The position numbers and the translations under genes are program-made. A stretch of 64,000 bases of DNA from assembly GCF_014644535.1 (NCBI RefSeq), contig NZ_BMKW01000004.1:62001-126000 (forward strand), in the 5' to 3' direction. Below the pieces are notes generated by a model. It was not told where the DNA came from and did no database searches. It saw only the letters and a list, made by a program, of their open reading frames with translations. Shown in pieces: positions 49,648 to 59,100 of this stretch (within the stretch, counting starts at the first letter, position 1; the number at the start of each line of letters is the position of its first letter). Origin of the DNA: Neoroseomonas lacus. Its GTDB lineage: Bacteria > Pseudomonadota > Alphaproteobacteria > Acetobacterales > Acetobacteraceae.

Positions 49648-50550
49648 ATGACGGAGAGCAGGATGAACCGCGCCACGATGCTTGCGATCGGCAGCGTCGT
49701 GGTGGCGATGGCGGTGTTGGGGCTGAAGGCGGTCGCCTGGTGGCTGACCGGCTCGGTCGCGCTGCTGGCCGACGCCTTGGAGAGCATTGTCAATGTCGCG
49801 GCCGCCGCCGCGGCGCTGGCCGCCATCAGCTTCTCCGCCCGCCCGGCCGACGCCAACCATCCCTATGGCCATGCCAAGGCGGAATATTTCTCGGCGGTGC
49901 TGGAAGGCGCGCTGATCATCGTCGCGGCGATGCTCATCCTGCATCAATCCTGGGGCGCCTTCCTGGCCCCGCGCGCGCCGGAGCAGGCGAAGCTCGGCCT
50001 CGCCATCTCGGCGGTGGCAACGGCGGTCAATGCCGCCTGGGCCTTGACGCTGATGCGGCGCGGGCGCGCGTTGCGCTCTCCGGCGCTGATCGCCGATGCG
50101 CATCATTTGTGGTCGGATGTAGTGACCTCGGCCGGGGTGATCGCCGGCGTCGGGCTGGTGGCGCTGACCGGCACGCTGTGGCTCGACCCGCTGCTGGCGG
50201 CGCTGACCGCCGGCAACATCCTGTTCTCCGGCTTTCGCCTGCTGCGCGAAAGCGTCGGCGGGCTGATGGATGAGTCCGTGCCGCCGGCCACGCTCGAACG
50301 CATCCGCCGCATCGTCGCCGCCGAGGCGGAAGGCGCGATCGAGGCGCATGACCTGCGGTCCCGCCATGCCGGTCGCTACACCTTCCTGGAGTTCCACCTG
50401 GTGGTGCCGGGTTCGATGACGGTGCAGGAGGCCCACGACATCTGCGACCGCGTCGAGGCCGCGCTGAAGGCTGAACTCGACAGCGCCATCATCACCATCC
50501 ATGTCGAGCCCGAGGCCAAGGCCAAGCAGAAGGGCGTCCCGGTGCTGTGA
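49648..50550 (+). CDS. Cation diffusion facilitator family metal transporter
   Basis: A 300-residue CDF protein. Six membrane helices cover about 10-205: ATMLAIGSVVVAMAVLGLKA, VALLADALESIVNVAAAAAA with the first metal Asp pair, and LRSPALIADAHHLWSDVVTS with the HxxxD second pair. A cytoplasmic C-terminal domain (FLEFHLVVPGSMTVQEAHDI; IITIHVEPEAKAKQ) follows. It exports Zn, Co, Fe or similar divalent ions. A second ATG at 49663 has a better ribosome site (GGAG) and may be the true start. The stop overlaps the tonB-like start (GTGA). Confidence 0.93.
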   Translation: MTESRMNRATMLAIGSVVVAMAVLGLKAVAWWLTGSVALLADALESIVNVAAAAAALAAISFSARPADANHPYGHAKAEYFSAVLEGALIIVAAMLILHQSWGAFLAPRAPEQAKLGLAISAVATAVNAAWALTLMRRGRALRSPALIADAHHLWSDVVTSAGVIAGVGLVALTGTLWLDPLLAALTAGNILFSGFRLLRESVGGLMDESVPPATLERIRRIVAAEAEGAIEAHDLRSRHAGRYTFLEFHLVVPGSMTVQEAHDICDRVEAALKAELDSAIITIHVEPEAKAKQKGVPVL

Positions 50551-51758
50551 CGGCCGCTCGCCGGTCGATCCAACGATCCGATGAACCGGTGCTGGACCGC
50601 CCCCGCGCCGCGCCGGCCGGCACACGCGGCGCGAGCACGCCCCCGCTGTCGGCCCCGCCGCGCGCCCCGGCCGCGAGCGCCTGGCGCTGGGCCGGACGCG
50701 TGCTGCTGCTGGCGCTGGTCGGTTCCGGCCTGATCCATGCGGCGCTGATCGCCGCGCTGCTGTTCTGGCCGGTGCGCGAGCCGGTCGAGGATGCAGGTCA
50801 GGTCGGCACTGTGGCCCTGGTCTTTGCCGATACCGCCGCGCAGGCCGGTGGCAGCGCCGCGGAGCAGGCCCCGCCACCCACGCCGCCCGCCCCGCCCACG
50901 GCACCGCAACCTCCCGCGCCGCCGGCGCAGCCACAACTCGCCGCCCCGCCGCCGCCGGCGCCGCCGTCCCAGCCGCAGGCCGCGCCGCCAGTGCCCGCGC
51001 AGCCGCAGGCCGCCGCGCCGCCGGCCGCGCCAACGGCACCGGCCGCCCCCGAGGCGCCGCGCGACATCGCAGCCCTGGCGCCGGACCCAGCCGGCGACGT
51101 GCCAGTCCCGCCACCGCCCGCCGAGCCGACACCCGAAGCGGTTAGCCCGGCACCGCGTCCGGCCGAGCCGGTTCCCGAACCGGCCGCCCCGGCCCCCGTG
51201 CCGCCGCCACCGCAGCCCGAACCGCCCGTCCAGGACGCAGCCGCGCCGCCATCCGAGCCCGCACCGCCGGAGGCCCGCCAGGCCGAGGCCGAACCGATGC
51301 CGCTGCCGCCCCCCCCGCCGCCGCAACAAGCCGCCGCCCAGCCATCCCAGCCCACCCCGCCACGCCGCCAGGCGCCGACGCCGGCCGACCAGGGAACGAT
51401 GCGGCTCGATGCCGGCGCCGGCACCCTGCCGGAACCCTCGATGGGGTCCTTCGCGCTCGGCGCCGTTGTGCCGCCGAGCACCGATCCGGGCTTTCGCAAC
51501 AACCCGCCCGACTACCCCGAAGCGGCGCGGCGGCGGGGCGAGGAAGGTGTCGTGCGGCTCAATCTGCGGGTCGCCCCGGATGGCCGGGTGGTAGCGGCGG
51601 AGGTGACGACTTCCTCCGGCTATGCGGCGCTTGATCGCGCGGCGATCGAGGCGGCCCGCGGCTGGCGCTTCCGCCCGGCCATGCGTGCCGGCGTGCCGGT
51701 CGCCGCGACGCTGACGACCGCGCTGCATTTCCGCCTGTCGGAGGCGGGGCGGCGATGA
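50547..51758 (+). CDS. tonB: TonB family energy transducer
   Basis: A 403-residue protein beginning with GTG that overlaps the CDF stop. It has one membrane anchor, VLLLALVGSGLIHAALIAAL (about 52-71). A very long periplasmic Pro/Ala spacer (about 105-285) follows, then the TonB C-terminal domain DYPEAARRRGEEGVVRLNLR, VVAAEVTTSSGYAALDRAAI and RGWRFRPAMRAGVPV. It links the proton-driven ExbBD motor to outer-membrane receptors for siderophores or cobalamin. No exbBD lies adjacent. Position between a metal exporter and a cobalamin enzyme fits metal/corrinoid handling, but this is inference. Confidence 0.9.
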   Translation: MTAARRSIQRSDEPVLDRPRAAPAGTRGASTPPLSAPPRAPAASAWRWAGRVLLLALVGSGLIHAALIAALLFWPVREPVEDAGQVGTVALVFADTAAQAGGSAAEQAPPPTPPAPPTAPQPPAPPAQPQLAAPPPPAPPSQPQAAPPVPAQPQAAAPPAAPTAPAAPEAPRDIAALAPDPAGDVPVPPPPAEPTPEAVSPAPRPAEPVPEPAAPAPVPPPPQPEPPVQDAAAPPSEPAPPEARQAEAEPMPLPPPPPPQQAAAQPSQPTPPRRQAPTPADQGTMRLDAGAGTLPEPSMGSFALGAVVPPSTDPGFRNNPPDYPEAARRRGEEGVVRLNLRVAPDGRVVAAEVTTSSGYAALDRAAIEAARGWRFRPAMRAGVPVAATLTTALHFRLSEAGRR

Positions 51759-51816
51759 CGCGCCTTGCCGCCACGCCGTGCCAGGCCATAACGAAGCGGC
51801 AGAACGGGGGTGCGAC

Positions 51817-52383
51817 ATGGTGAAGCTCGACGTCATCACGACACGCGGCGGCGACGGCGGGGAGACCTCGCTCGGCGACGGCACGCGGCTGCGCAAGGAC
51901 GCGCTGCGCGTCGAGGCCTATGGCACGGTGGATGAAGCCAATGCCGCGCTTGGCCTGGTGCGGCTGCATACCGGCGCGGATGTGGCGGTGGATGCGATGC
52001 TCTCGCGCATCCAGAACGAGTTGTTCGATGTCGGCGCCGATCTCTGCGTGCCGGGCGAGGCGGGTGCGCGGCTGCGCGTGGCGGATACGCAGTCCCTGCG
52101 GCTGGAAGCCGAGATCGCCACGATGAACGCCGCCCTGCCGCCGCTGCGTTCCTTCGTGCTGCCGGCGGGCTGCCCGGCGGCGGCGCACGCGCATCTGGCG
52201 CGCACCATCGTGCGGCGGGCCGAACGCCTGGCGGTCGCGCTGGCGGCGCAGGAGGAGGTGAATGCGGCGGTGATCCGCTACCTGAACCGGCTGTCGGACC
52301 ATCTGTTCGTGCTATCGCGCCACCTGAATGCCGCGGCGGGCGGCGATGTCGTGTGGGTTCCCGGCGCGACGCGAGGGCGCTGA
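51817..52383 (+). CDS. Cob(I)alamin adenosyltransferase, PduO type
   Basis: A 188-residue ATP:cob(I)alamin adenosyltransferase. The N-terminal ATP motif TTRGGDGGETSLGDGTRLRK, then LRVEAYGTVDEANAALGL, and the C-terminal AERLAVALAAQEEVNAAVIRYLNRLSDHLFV are characteristic of the PduO/MMAB class. It makes adenosylcobalamin. The ATG at 51817 with GGGGG six bases upstream was preferred to a start 13 codons earlier. Together with metH it shows that the organism uses cobalamin. Confidence 0.94.
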   Translation: MVKLDVITTRGGDGGETSLGDGTRLRKDALRVEAYGTVDEANAALGLVRLHTGADVAVDAMLSRIQNELFDVGADLCVPGEAGARLRVADTQSLRLEAEIATMNAALPPLRSFVLPAGCPAAAHAHLARTIVRRAERLAVALAAQEEVNAAVIRYLNRLSDHLFVLSRHLNAAAGGDVVWVPGATRGR

Positions 52384-52440
52384 CGAACGACCCGCCGCAC
52401 GTAGGATCGCGCGACGGCGCCCGGCAGTCTCGTCCTCGCG

Positions 52441-53139
52441 TCAGATATTCGTGCCGTCAATGGTGGGCGACGGGCGCGCCAGCTTGCGCAGCGCATCGAC
52501 GTCATTAATGCAGACCGATGGCCCGCGGACGACGACATCGTAAGCGGCCAGCGCCGCGAAGGAACGCGAGAGCACCTCCGGCGCCATGCCCAGGCGTGCC
52601 GCGAGCACCTTCTTGTCGAACGGAAAATCGAACCGCCCGCGCGAGCCGCATTCGACATCATGCGTCAGCAGCCAATTGGCCAAGCGCTCCAGCCCCGATC
52701 GCAGCTTCTGGTTCTTCAACTCCCTGACGACGCCGCGATAGGCCTGGGCCGTACCCGCGGCGAGGGCGCGCGCAAATCCCGCATCGGCCGCGAATGCCTG
52801 GCGGACGGCATCGGCGGGCAACATGAGGATGCGGGCGGCCGAAAGCGCCCGCGCGGATTGCAGGTAGGGGCGGTCGAGCAGGACGGCGGCCAGGATGAAG
52901 CTTTCGCCTGGCCCCGACACGCCCAGGGTGGTTTCGCGGTCGCGGTGGCCGGAGAACATCTCCACCGTCCCCTCGATGATGACGTGTAGGAAGTCGGCCG
53001 GTTCGCCATCGCGGACCAATTCGACATGGGCCGGGAACCGCTGCAGGAACGCACTGCGCAGCATGGCATCGACATTGCCTGCCTCGACATCGCGGAAGAA
53101 CGGCAGGCGCCGCATCTCATCAATATCCTGCGTCCGCAT
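52441..53139 (-). CDS. Crp/Fnr-family transcriptional regulator of nitrate respiration (Dnr/NarR-like)
   Basis: A 232-residue regulator. The cNMP-type sensor roll covers about 15-125 (VELVRDGEPADFLHVIIEGT), followed by a dimerisation helix and a winged helix with MAPEVLSRSFAAL. The E-x-x-S-R in the recognition helix is the FNR-type reader of TTGAT half-sites. The N-terminal cysteine cluster of oxygen-sensing FNR is absent; the only cysteines are in the C-terminal half. That points to a nitrite/NO- or heme-sensing Dnr/NarR-type protein, not an Fe-S one. GGAGG lies six bases before its ATG. It is divergent from narK, with two FNR boxes between. Confidence 0.88.
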   Translation of the reverse strand: MRTQDIDEMRRLPFFRDVEAGNVDAMLRSAFLQRFPAHVELVRDGEPADFLHVIIEGTVEMFSGHRDRETTLGVSGPGESFILAAVLLDRPYLQSARALSAARILMLPADAVRQAFAADAGFARALAAGTAQAYRGVVRELKNQKLRSGLERLANWLLTHDVECGSRGRFDFPFDKKVLAARLGMAPEVLSRSFAALAAYDVVVRGPSVCINDVDALRKLARPSPTIDGTNI

Positions 53140-53184
53140 GGTCCACCTCCCGAATGACGCCCTCCCAACCAGCCGGCAGTCGGC

Positions 53185-53198
53185 TTGATATTAATCAG
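53185..53198. promoter_or_regulatory. FNR/Dnr-type box, regulator-proximal
   Basis: TTGAT-ATTA-ATCAG matches the consensus TTGAT-N4-ATCAA at 9 of 10 fixed positions. It lies 46 bases upstream of the regulator start codon, a position fitting autoregulation. No clear -10 hexamer can be seen on the regulator side. Confidence 0.8.
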
Positions 53199-53299
53199 GT
53201 CAGTTCGTCACATATATCATTTTGAAGTTCGACATCGTTCGGCAGGGTTCATGCCCGAAATCGCCATGACACTTGAAACATGTGCCCCGGGCGCCGGGC

Positions 53300-53313
53300 T
53301 TGATTTCAATCAA
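53300..53313. promoter_or_regulatory. FNR/Dnr-type box, narK-proximal
   Basis: TTGAT-TTCA-ATCAA is a perfect match to the FNR-type consensus. It lies 71 bases before the narK start codon. It is the likely activator site for the narK-narGHJI transcript under low oxygen or nitrogen oxides. The expected -10 region is GC-rich and not recognisable. Confidence 0.88.
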
Positions 53314-53383
53314 CATATCTTCCCCTGCCGCGGACCAGTGCTTGCCCCATCCAGACGCCAGGCGTCGTTCCGAGGGGGCATGA

Positions 53384-56161
53384 ATGTCCATCGTCACTGC
53401 ATCGACCACCGCTCCAAGCGGGTCTGATCAGGCAAGAGCCCTTTGGCTCTCAACCATTGCCTTCACCGTATGCTTCGCCGTTTGGACGATCTTCGCCATC
53501 ATCGGCATCCAGATCAAACAAGAGCTGGGGCTGACCGATACCCAGTTCGGCTTGCTGGTCGGCACGCCGATCCTGACGGGCTCGCTGATACGGCTGATGC
53601 TCGGCATCTGGTCCGACCAGTATGGCGGCCGGATGGTCTTCACCTTCACCATGGTGTCGGCGGCGGTGATGACTGCGCTGCTGGCGCTGGCCTATGACTA
53701 TCCGACTTTTCTGCTCGCGGCGCTTGGCGTGGGCATTGCCGGCGGCTCCTTCTCGGTGGGTGTCGCCTATGTCGCCAAGTGGTTCCCGAAGGAGAAGCAG
53801 GGCACCGCGCTCGGCATCTTCGGCGCAGGCAATGTCGGCGCCGCGGTCACCAAGTTCGTCGCCCCCGTCATCATGGTCGCCTTCGGCTGGAAGGCGGTCG
53901 CGCTGACCTGGGCGGCGGCGCTGCTGGTCACCGCTATCGTCTTCTTCCTGTGCACCAAGGACGACCCTGACCTCGCCCGCCGCCGCAGCGCCGGCGAGAA
54001 GCCGGAGCCGCTCTCGGCGATGCTGGAGCCGCTGAAGAACCTTCAGGTCTGGCGTTTCTCGCTCTACTACTTCTTCGTCTTCGGCGGCTTCGTCGCGCTG
54101 GCGCTGTGGCTGCCGCGCTACCTGATCGGCGTTTATGGGCTGGACATCGTGACCGCCGGCATGGTCGGCGCCGCCTACTCCATCCCTGCCTCGATCTTCC
54201 GCGCCTATGGCGGCCATCTGTCCGACAAGGTCGGCGCCCGCCGCATCATGTACTGGACCCTGTCGGTCGCCGCGGTCTGCACCTTCATCCTGTCCTACCC
54301 GCCGGCGGAATACATCGTGCAGGGCATCCGCGGGCCGATGCACTTCAGCCTCTCCATGGGCCTGCCCGGCTTCATGGTCACGATCTTCACGCTTGGCTTC
54401 TTCATGAGCCTGGGCAAGGCCGCGGTGTACAAGCACATCCCGGTCTACTACCCGGGCCGGGTCGGCGCCGTGGGCGGCATCGTCGGACTGGTCGGCGGCC
54501 TCGGCGGGTTTGTGCTGCCGATCGCCTTCGGCGCGCTGAACGACCTGACCGGCGTGTGGCAGAGCTGCTTCTGGCTGCTGTTCCTGGTCGTCGCCGTCTC
54601 GCTCGCATGGATGCATGTCGCGATCCGTCAGATGGAACGCGAGGCCGCCGAGCGCGGCGCCGCGCCGGCCACGCTGCCCGAACTTCCGGAGATGCAGCCG
54701 ATCCATGGCGAGGCGCAGCAGGGCGCGCTCGCGGCCACCGGCGCCATTAAGGACTGGCGCCCCGAGGACCCGGCCTTCTGGGCCGGCGGCGGCCGAGCCA
54801 TCGCCCGGCGCAACCTGTGGATATCGGTCCCGTGCCTGCTGCTGTCCTTCGCGGTCTGGATGGTCTGGTCGGTCGTGGTGGCGAAGTTGCCGAGCGTCGG
54901 CTTCGCCTTCAGCAATGAGCAGTTGTTCTGGCTGGCCTCGCTGCCCGGCCTGTCGGGTGCGACGTTGCGCATCATCTACAGCTTCATGCCGGCGATCTTT
55001 GGCGGCAGGTTGTGGACGACGCTCTCCACTTGGTCGCTGATCATCCCGGCCCTCGGCATGGGCTTCGCGGTGCAGGACCCCTCGACGCCATACTGGATCT
55101 TCCTCCTCCTCGCGCTGCTCTGCGGCTTCGGCGGCGGCAACTTCGCCTCCTCGATGGCGAACATCTCCTTCTTCTTCCCCAAGAGCGAGAAGGGTAACGC
55201 GCTCGCGATCAATGCGGGGCTCGGCAATCTCGGTGTCAGCGTCGTGCAGTTCGTCGTGCCGCTGGCGATCACCACCGGCGTCTTCGGCTGGCTCGGCGGC
55301 GCGCCGCAGACGGCCACGGTGGCCGGCGTGACCACTACGCTGTGGCTGCAAAATGCCGGCTTCGTCTTCGTGCCCTTCATCGTCGCCTCGGCCTTCGCTG
55401 CCTGGTTCGGGATGAATGACATCGCCACGATGAAATCCTCCTTCGCCGACCAGGCCATCATCTTCCGGCGCACCCACAACTGGATCATGTGCTGGCTCTA
55501 CACCGGCACCTTCGGGTCGTTCATCGGCTTCTCCGCGGCCTTCCCGCTGCTAACGCGCATACTGTTCCCCGAGGTGAACGCGCTGGCCTACGCCTTCCTC
55601 GGGCCGCTCGTGGGGGCGCTGGCGCGCGCCGCCTCGGGCAAGGCCTGCGACCGGATCGGCGGCGGGCGCATCACCCTGTGGGTGTTCGTTGCGATGTCGG
55701 CCGGTGTCGGCGGCGTGCTCTACGCGATCGGCATGAAGGGTGATCCGACAGCCTTCCCGGTGTTCTTCGCCAGCTTCCTGTTCCTGTTCACCGCGACAGG
55801 AGTCGGCAATGCCTCAACCTTCCAGATGATCCCCGCGATCATGCGTAAGGAGGTGACGCGCCTGGAACCCGGCATGTCCGCCGCGGAGCGCGTCAAGCAA
55901 TCCGACAAGGAGGCCGCGGCGATCATCGGCTTCACCTCCGCCGTGGCGGCCTATGGCGCCTTCTTCATCCCGAAGAGCTTCGGCACCTCCATTGCCATGA
56001 CCGGCGGCGCGGAGACCGCGCTGTACGGTTTCCTCGCCTTCTATGTGAGCTGCGTGGCCGTCACCTGGTGGTTCTACACGCGCCGCGGCGGGCTGCTGCA
56101 CGACGTCGAGCGCGGCGGCGGCAGGCCGCCCGCCGACGCTCGCCCCACGCCCGCTCAATGA
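53384..56161 (+). CDS. narK: NarK1-NarK2 fused nitrate/nitrite transporter
   Basis: A 925-residue fusion of two complete 12-helix MFS transporters. Half 1 (about 1-430) has the substrate arginine in TGSLIRLMLGIWSDQYGGR and the nitrate signature GVGIAGGSFSVGVAYVAKWF. Half 2 (about 465-905) repeats these as SGATLRIIYSFMPAIFGGR and CGFGGGNFASSMANISFFFP. The halves are joined by a hydrophilic linker (about 410-465). In Paracoccus-type fusions the first half is a proton/nitrate symporter and the second a nitrate/nitrite exchanger. GAGGGGG precedes the ATG. It leads the nar operon, 28 bases before narG. Confidence 0.94.
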   Translation: MSIVTASTTAPSGSDQARALWLSTIAFTVCFAVWTIFAIIGIQIKQELGLTDTQFGLLVGTPILTGSLIRLMLGIWSDQYGGRMVFTFTMVSAAVMTALLALAYDYPTFLLAALGVGIAGGSFSVGVAYVAKWFPKEKQGTALGIFGAGNVGAAVTKFVAPVIMVAFGWKAVALTWAAALLVTAIVFFLCTKDDPDLARRRSAGEKPEPLSAMLEPLKNLQVWRFSLYYFFVFGGFVALALWLPRYLIGVYGLDIVTAGMVGAAYSIPASIFRAYGGHLSDKVGARRIMYWTLSVAAVCTFILSYPPAEYIVQGIRGPMHFSLSMGLPGFMVTIFTLGFFMSLGKAAVYKHIPVYYPGRVGAVGGIVGLVGGLGGFVLPIAFGALNDLTGVWQSCFWLLFLVVAVSLAWMHVAIRQMEREAAERGAAPATLPELPEMQPIHGEAQQGALAATGAIKDWRPEDPAFWAGGGRAIARRNLWISVPCLLLSFAVWMVWSVVVAKLPSVGFAFSNEQLFWLASLPGLSGATLRIIYSFMPAIFGGRLWTTLSTWSLIIPALGMGFAVQDPSTPYWIFLLLALLCGFGGGNFASSMANISFFFPKSEKGNALAINAGLGNLGVSVVQFVVPLAITTGVFGWLGGAPQTATVAGVTTTLWLQNAGFVFVPFIVASAFAAWFGMNDIATMKSSFADQAIIFRRTHNWIMCWLYTGTFGSFIGFSAAFPLLTRILFPEVNALAYAFLGPLVGALARAASGKACDRIGGGRITLWVFVAMSAGVGGVLYAIGMKGDPTAFPVFFASFLFLFTATGVGNASTFQMIPAIMRKEVTRLEPGMSAAERVKQSDKEAAAIIGFTSAVAAYGAFFIPKSFGTSIAMTGGAETALYGFLAFYVSCVAVTWWFYTRRGGLLHDVERGGGRPPADARPTPAQ

Positions 56162-56189
56162 TCCGCACCGTCAGCCGAGGCCCCACATC

Positions 56190-59100
56190 ATGAGCCACTT
56201 CCTCGACCGTCTCACCTTCTTCAAGAAGCTGCAGGAGCCCTTCGCCGACGGCCATGGCATCACGACCAACGAGGACCGTCGCTGGGAGGACGGCTATCGC
56301 AAGCGTTGGCAGCACGACAAGATCGTCCGCTCCACTCATGGCGCGAACTGCACCGGCTCCTGCTCGTGGAAGATCTATGTGAAGGGCGGGATCGTCACCT
56401 GGGAGACGCAACAGACGGATTATCCACGCACCAGGCCGGACCTGCCCAACCATGAACCGCGCGGATGTTCGCGCGGCGCCTCATACAGTTGGTATCTCTA
56501 TTCCGGGAACCGGGTGAAGTATCCGCTGGTGCGCTCGCGCCTGGTAAAGCTTTGGCGCGAGGCGCGTGCGACCATGTCCCCGGTCGCCGCCTGGGCCTCG
56601 ATCGTCGAGGATCCCGACAAGCGCGCAGCCTATGTGAAGAAGCGCGGGCATGGTGGCTTTGTCCGTGCCGCGTGGGACGAGGTGACGGAGATCATCGCCG
56701 CCGCCAATGCCTATACTGCGAAGACCTATGGGCCGGACCGCATCTTCGGCTTCTCGCCGATCCCGGCCATGTCGATGGTCTCCTACGCCGCCGGCTCGCG
56801 CTATCTGTCGTTGCTCGGTGGCGTCTGCATGTCGTTCTACGACTGGTACTGCGACCTGCCGCCGGCATCCCCGCAGACCTGGGGCGAGCAGACCGACGTG
56901 CCGGAATCGGCGGATTGGTACAATGCGGGCTTCATCATCCTGTGGGGCTCGAACGTACCGCAGACCCGCACGCCGGACGCGCATTTCTACACCGAGGCGC
57001 GCTATCGCGGCATGAAGAGCGCGGTGATCTGCCCCGATTACTCGGAAGCCTCGAAGTTCGGCGACATCTGGCTGTCGGTGAAGCAGGGAACGGATTCGGC
57101 ACTCGCGATGGCGATGGGCCACGTCATCCTGAAGGAATACCACGTCAACCGGCAGGTGCCGTACTTCCGCGACTATGTGCGGCAATACACCGACATGCCC
57201 ATGCTGGTGAGGCTGACGCGCCAGGGTGACCAGCTGGTGCCGGAGCGCTTCCTGCGCGCCAGCGATTTCGACCAATCCCTCGGCGAAGCCAACAACCCGG
57301 ATTGGAAGACCGTCGCCTTCGACGAGACCAGCGGGGCCATCGTCGCACCTCGCGGCACCATTGGCTTCCGTTGGGGCGAGAGCGGCAAATGGAACCTCGA
57401 GGAGAAGAAGTCCGACGGTGAGGCCACGCAACTGCGCCTGTCACTGGATGGCATCCACGACGAACTGGCCGAGATCGCCTTCCCGTATTTCGGCAACATC
57501 GAACACGAGCATTTCGCCTCGACCAGCCACGCCAGCGTGCTGCATCGCCGAGTGCCGATCAAACGGCTGATGTTGGCCGAAGGAGAGACGCTGGTCGCTT
57601 CGGTACACGACCTGTTCCTCGCGAACTACGGTGTCGACCGCGGCTATGGCGGCGACAACGTCGCCAGGAGCCTGGATGACGACGTCCCCTACACCCCCGC
57701 ATGGGCGGAGAGGATCACCGGTGTCTCGCGCGACAAGATCATCCAGGTAGCGCGCGAATTCGCCACCAACGCGGAAAAGACCAAGGGCCGCTCGATGATC
57801 ATCATCGGCGCCGCCATGAACCATTGGTTCCACGCCGACATGAATTATCGCGGCGTCATCAACATGCTGGTGATGTGCGGTTGCGTCGGGCAGTCGGGTG
57901 GCGGCTGGGCGCATTACGTCGGGCAGGAGAAGCTGCGCCCACAATCAGGCTGGCTGCCGCTGGCGTTCGCGCTTGATTGGGGCCGCCCGCCGCGGCAGCA
58001 GAACTCGACCTCGGCCTTCTACGCGCATACCGACCAGTGGCGCTACGAGACGATGAATGTCGGCGACCTGGTCTCGCCGACGGCGCCCCCGGGCCCGTGG
58101 GATGGCGCGATCATCGACTACAACATCCGTGCCGAACGGATGGGCTGGCTGCCTTCCGCGCCGCAGCTGCAAACGAACCCGTTGCAGGTGGCCAAAGACG
58201 CCGCCGCCGCCGGGCTGCCGGCGAAGGACTATGTCGCGCGCTCGCTGAAGGACGGCACGCTCAAACTCTCCTGCGAGGATCCCGATAATCCGAGGAACTG
58301 GCCGCGCAACATGTTCGTCTGGCGGTCGAACCTGCTCGGCTCCTCCGGCAAGGGCCACGAGTATTTCCTCAAGCACCTGCTTGGCACGACGCATGGCGTG
58401 CTGGGCAAGGATCTGGGCGAGGAGGGCCGCGCGAAATCGGCCGAGGCCGTCTGGCACGAACAGGCGCCGGAGGGAAAGCTCGACCTGCTGGTCACGCTCG
58501 ACTTCCGCATGTCGACGACCTGCGTCTATTCCGACATCGTGCTGCCCACCGCCACCTGGTACGAGAAGAACGACCTCAACACCTCGGACATGCATCCCTT
58601 CATCCACCCGTTGACCGGCGCGGTGGATCCGGGTTGGGAAGCCCGCAGCGACTGGGAGATCTACAAGGCGATCGCCAAGGCGTTCTCCGAAGTCGCCCCG
58701 GAAGTGCTCGGCGTCGAGAAGGATGTCGTGCTGAACCCGATCAAGCACGACAGTGCCAATGAGATTGCCCAGCCCTTCGAACCGAAGGACTGGAAGAAGG
58801 GCGAGTGCGAGCCGATCCCGGGCAAGACGATGCCACTGGTGGTCGAGGTGGAGCGCGACTATCCGGCCACCTATGCCCGCTTCACTGCGCTGGGTCCGTT
58901 GATGGACAGCATCGGCAACGGCGTCAAAGGCATGGCCTGGAAGACCGGGCTGGAGGTCCAGCACCTGAAGGCGCTGAACGGCGTGCATGCCGAAGGCGCC
59001 AACAAGGGCTTGGCGCGCATCGTCACCGATATCGATGCCGCCGAGGCGATCCTGATGATGGCACCGGAGACCAATGGCGAGGTCGCCGTGCGCGCCTGGG

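Noticed and set aside
50860..51400. Low-complexity CCGCC-type repeats in the tonB-like gene
   Set aside because: They encode the Pro/Ala periplasmic spacer typical of TonB proteins; not a DNA repeat element.
53212..53220. TATATCAT as the -10 of a rightward nar promoter driven from the first FNR box
   Set aside because: The distance from box centre to the hexamer is several bases short of the usual FNR arrangement; not enough to call a promoter.
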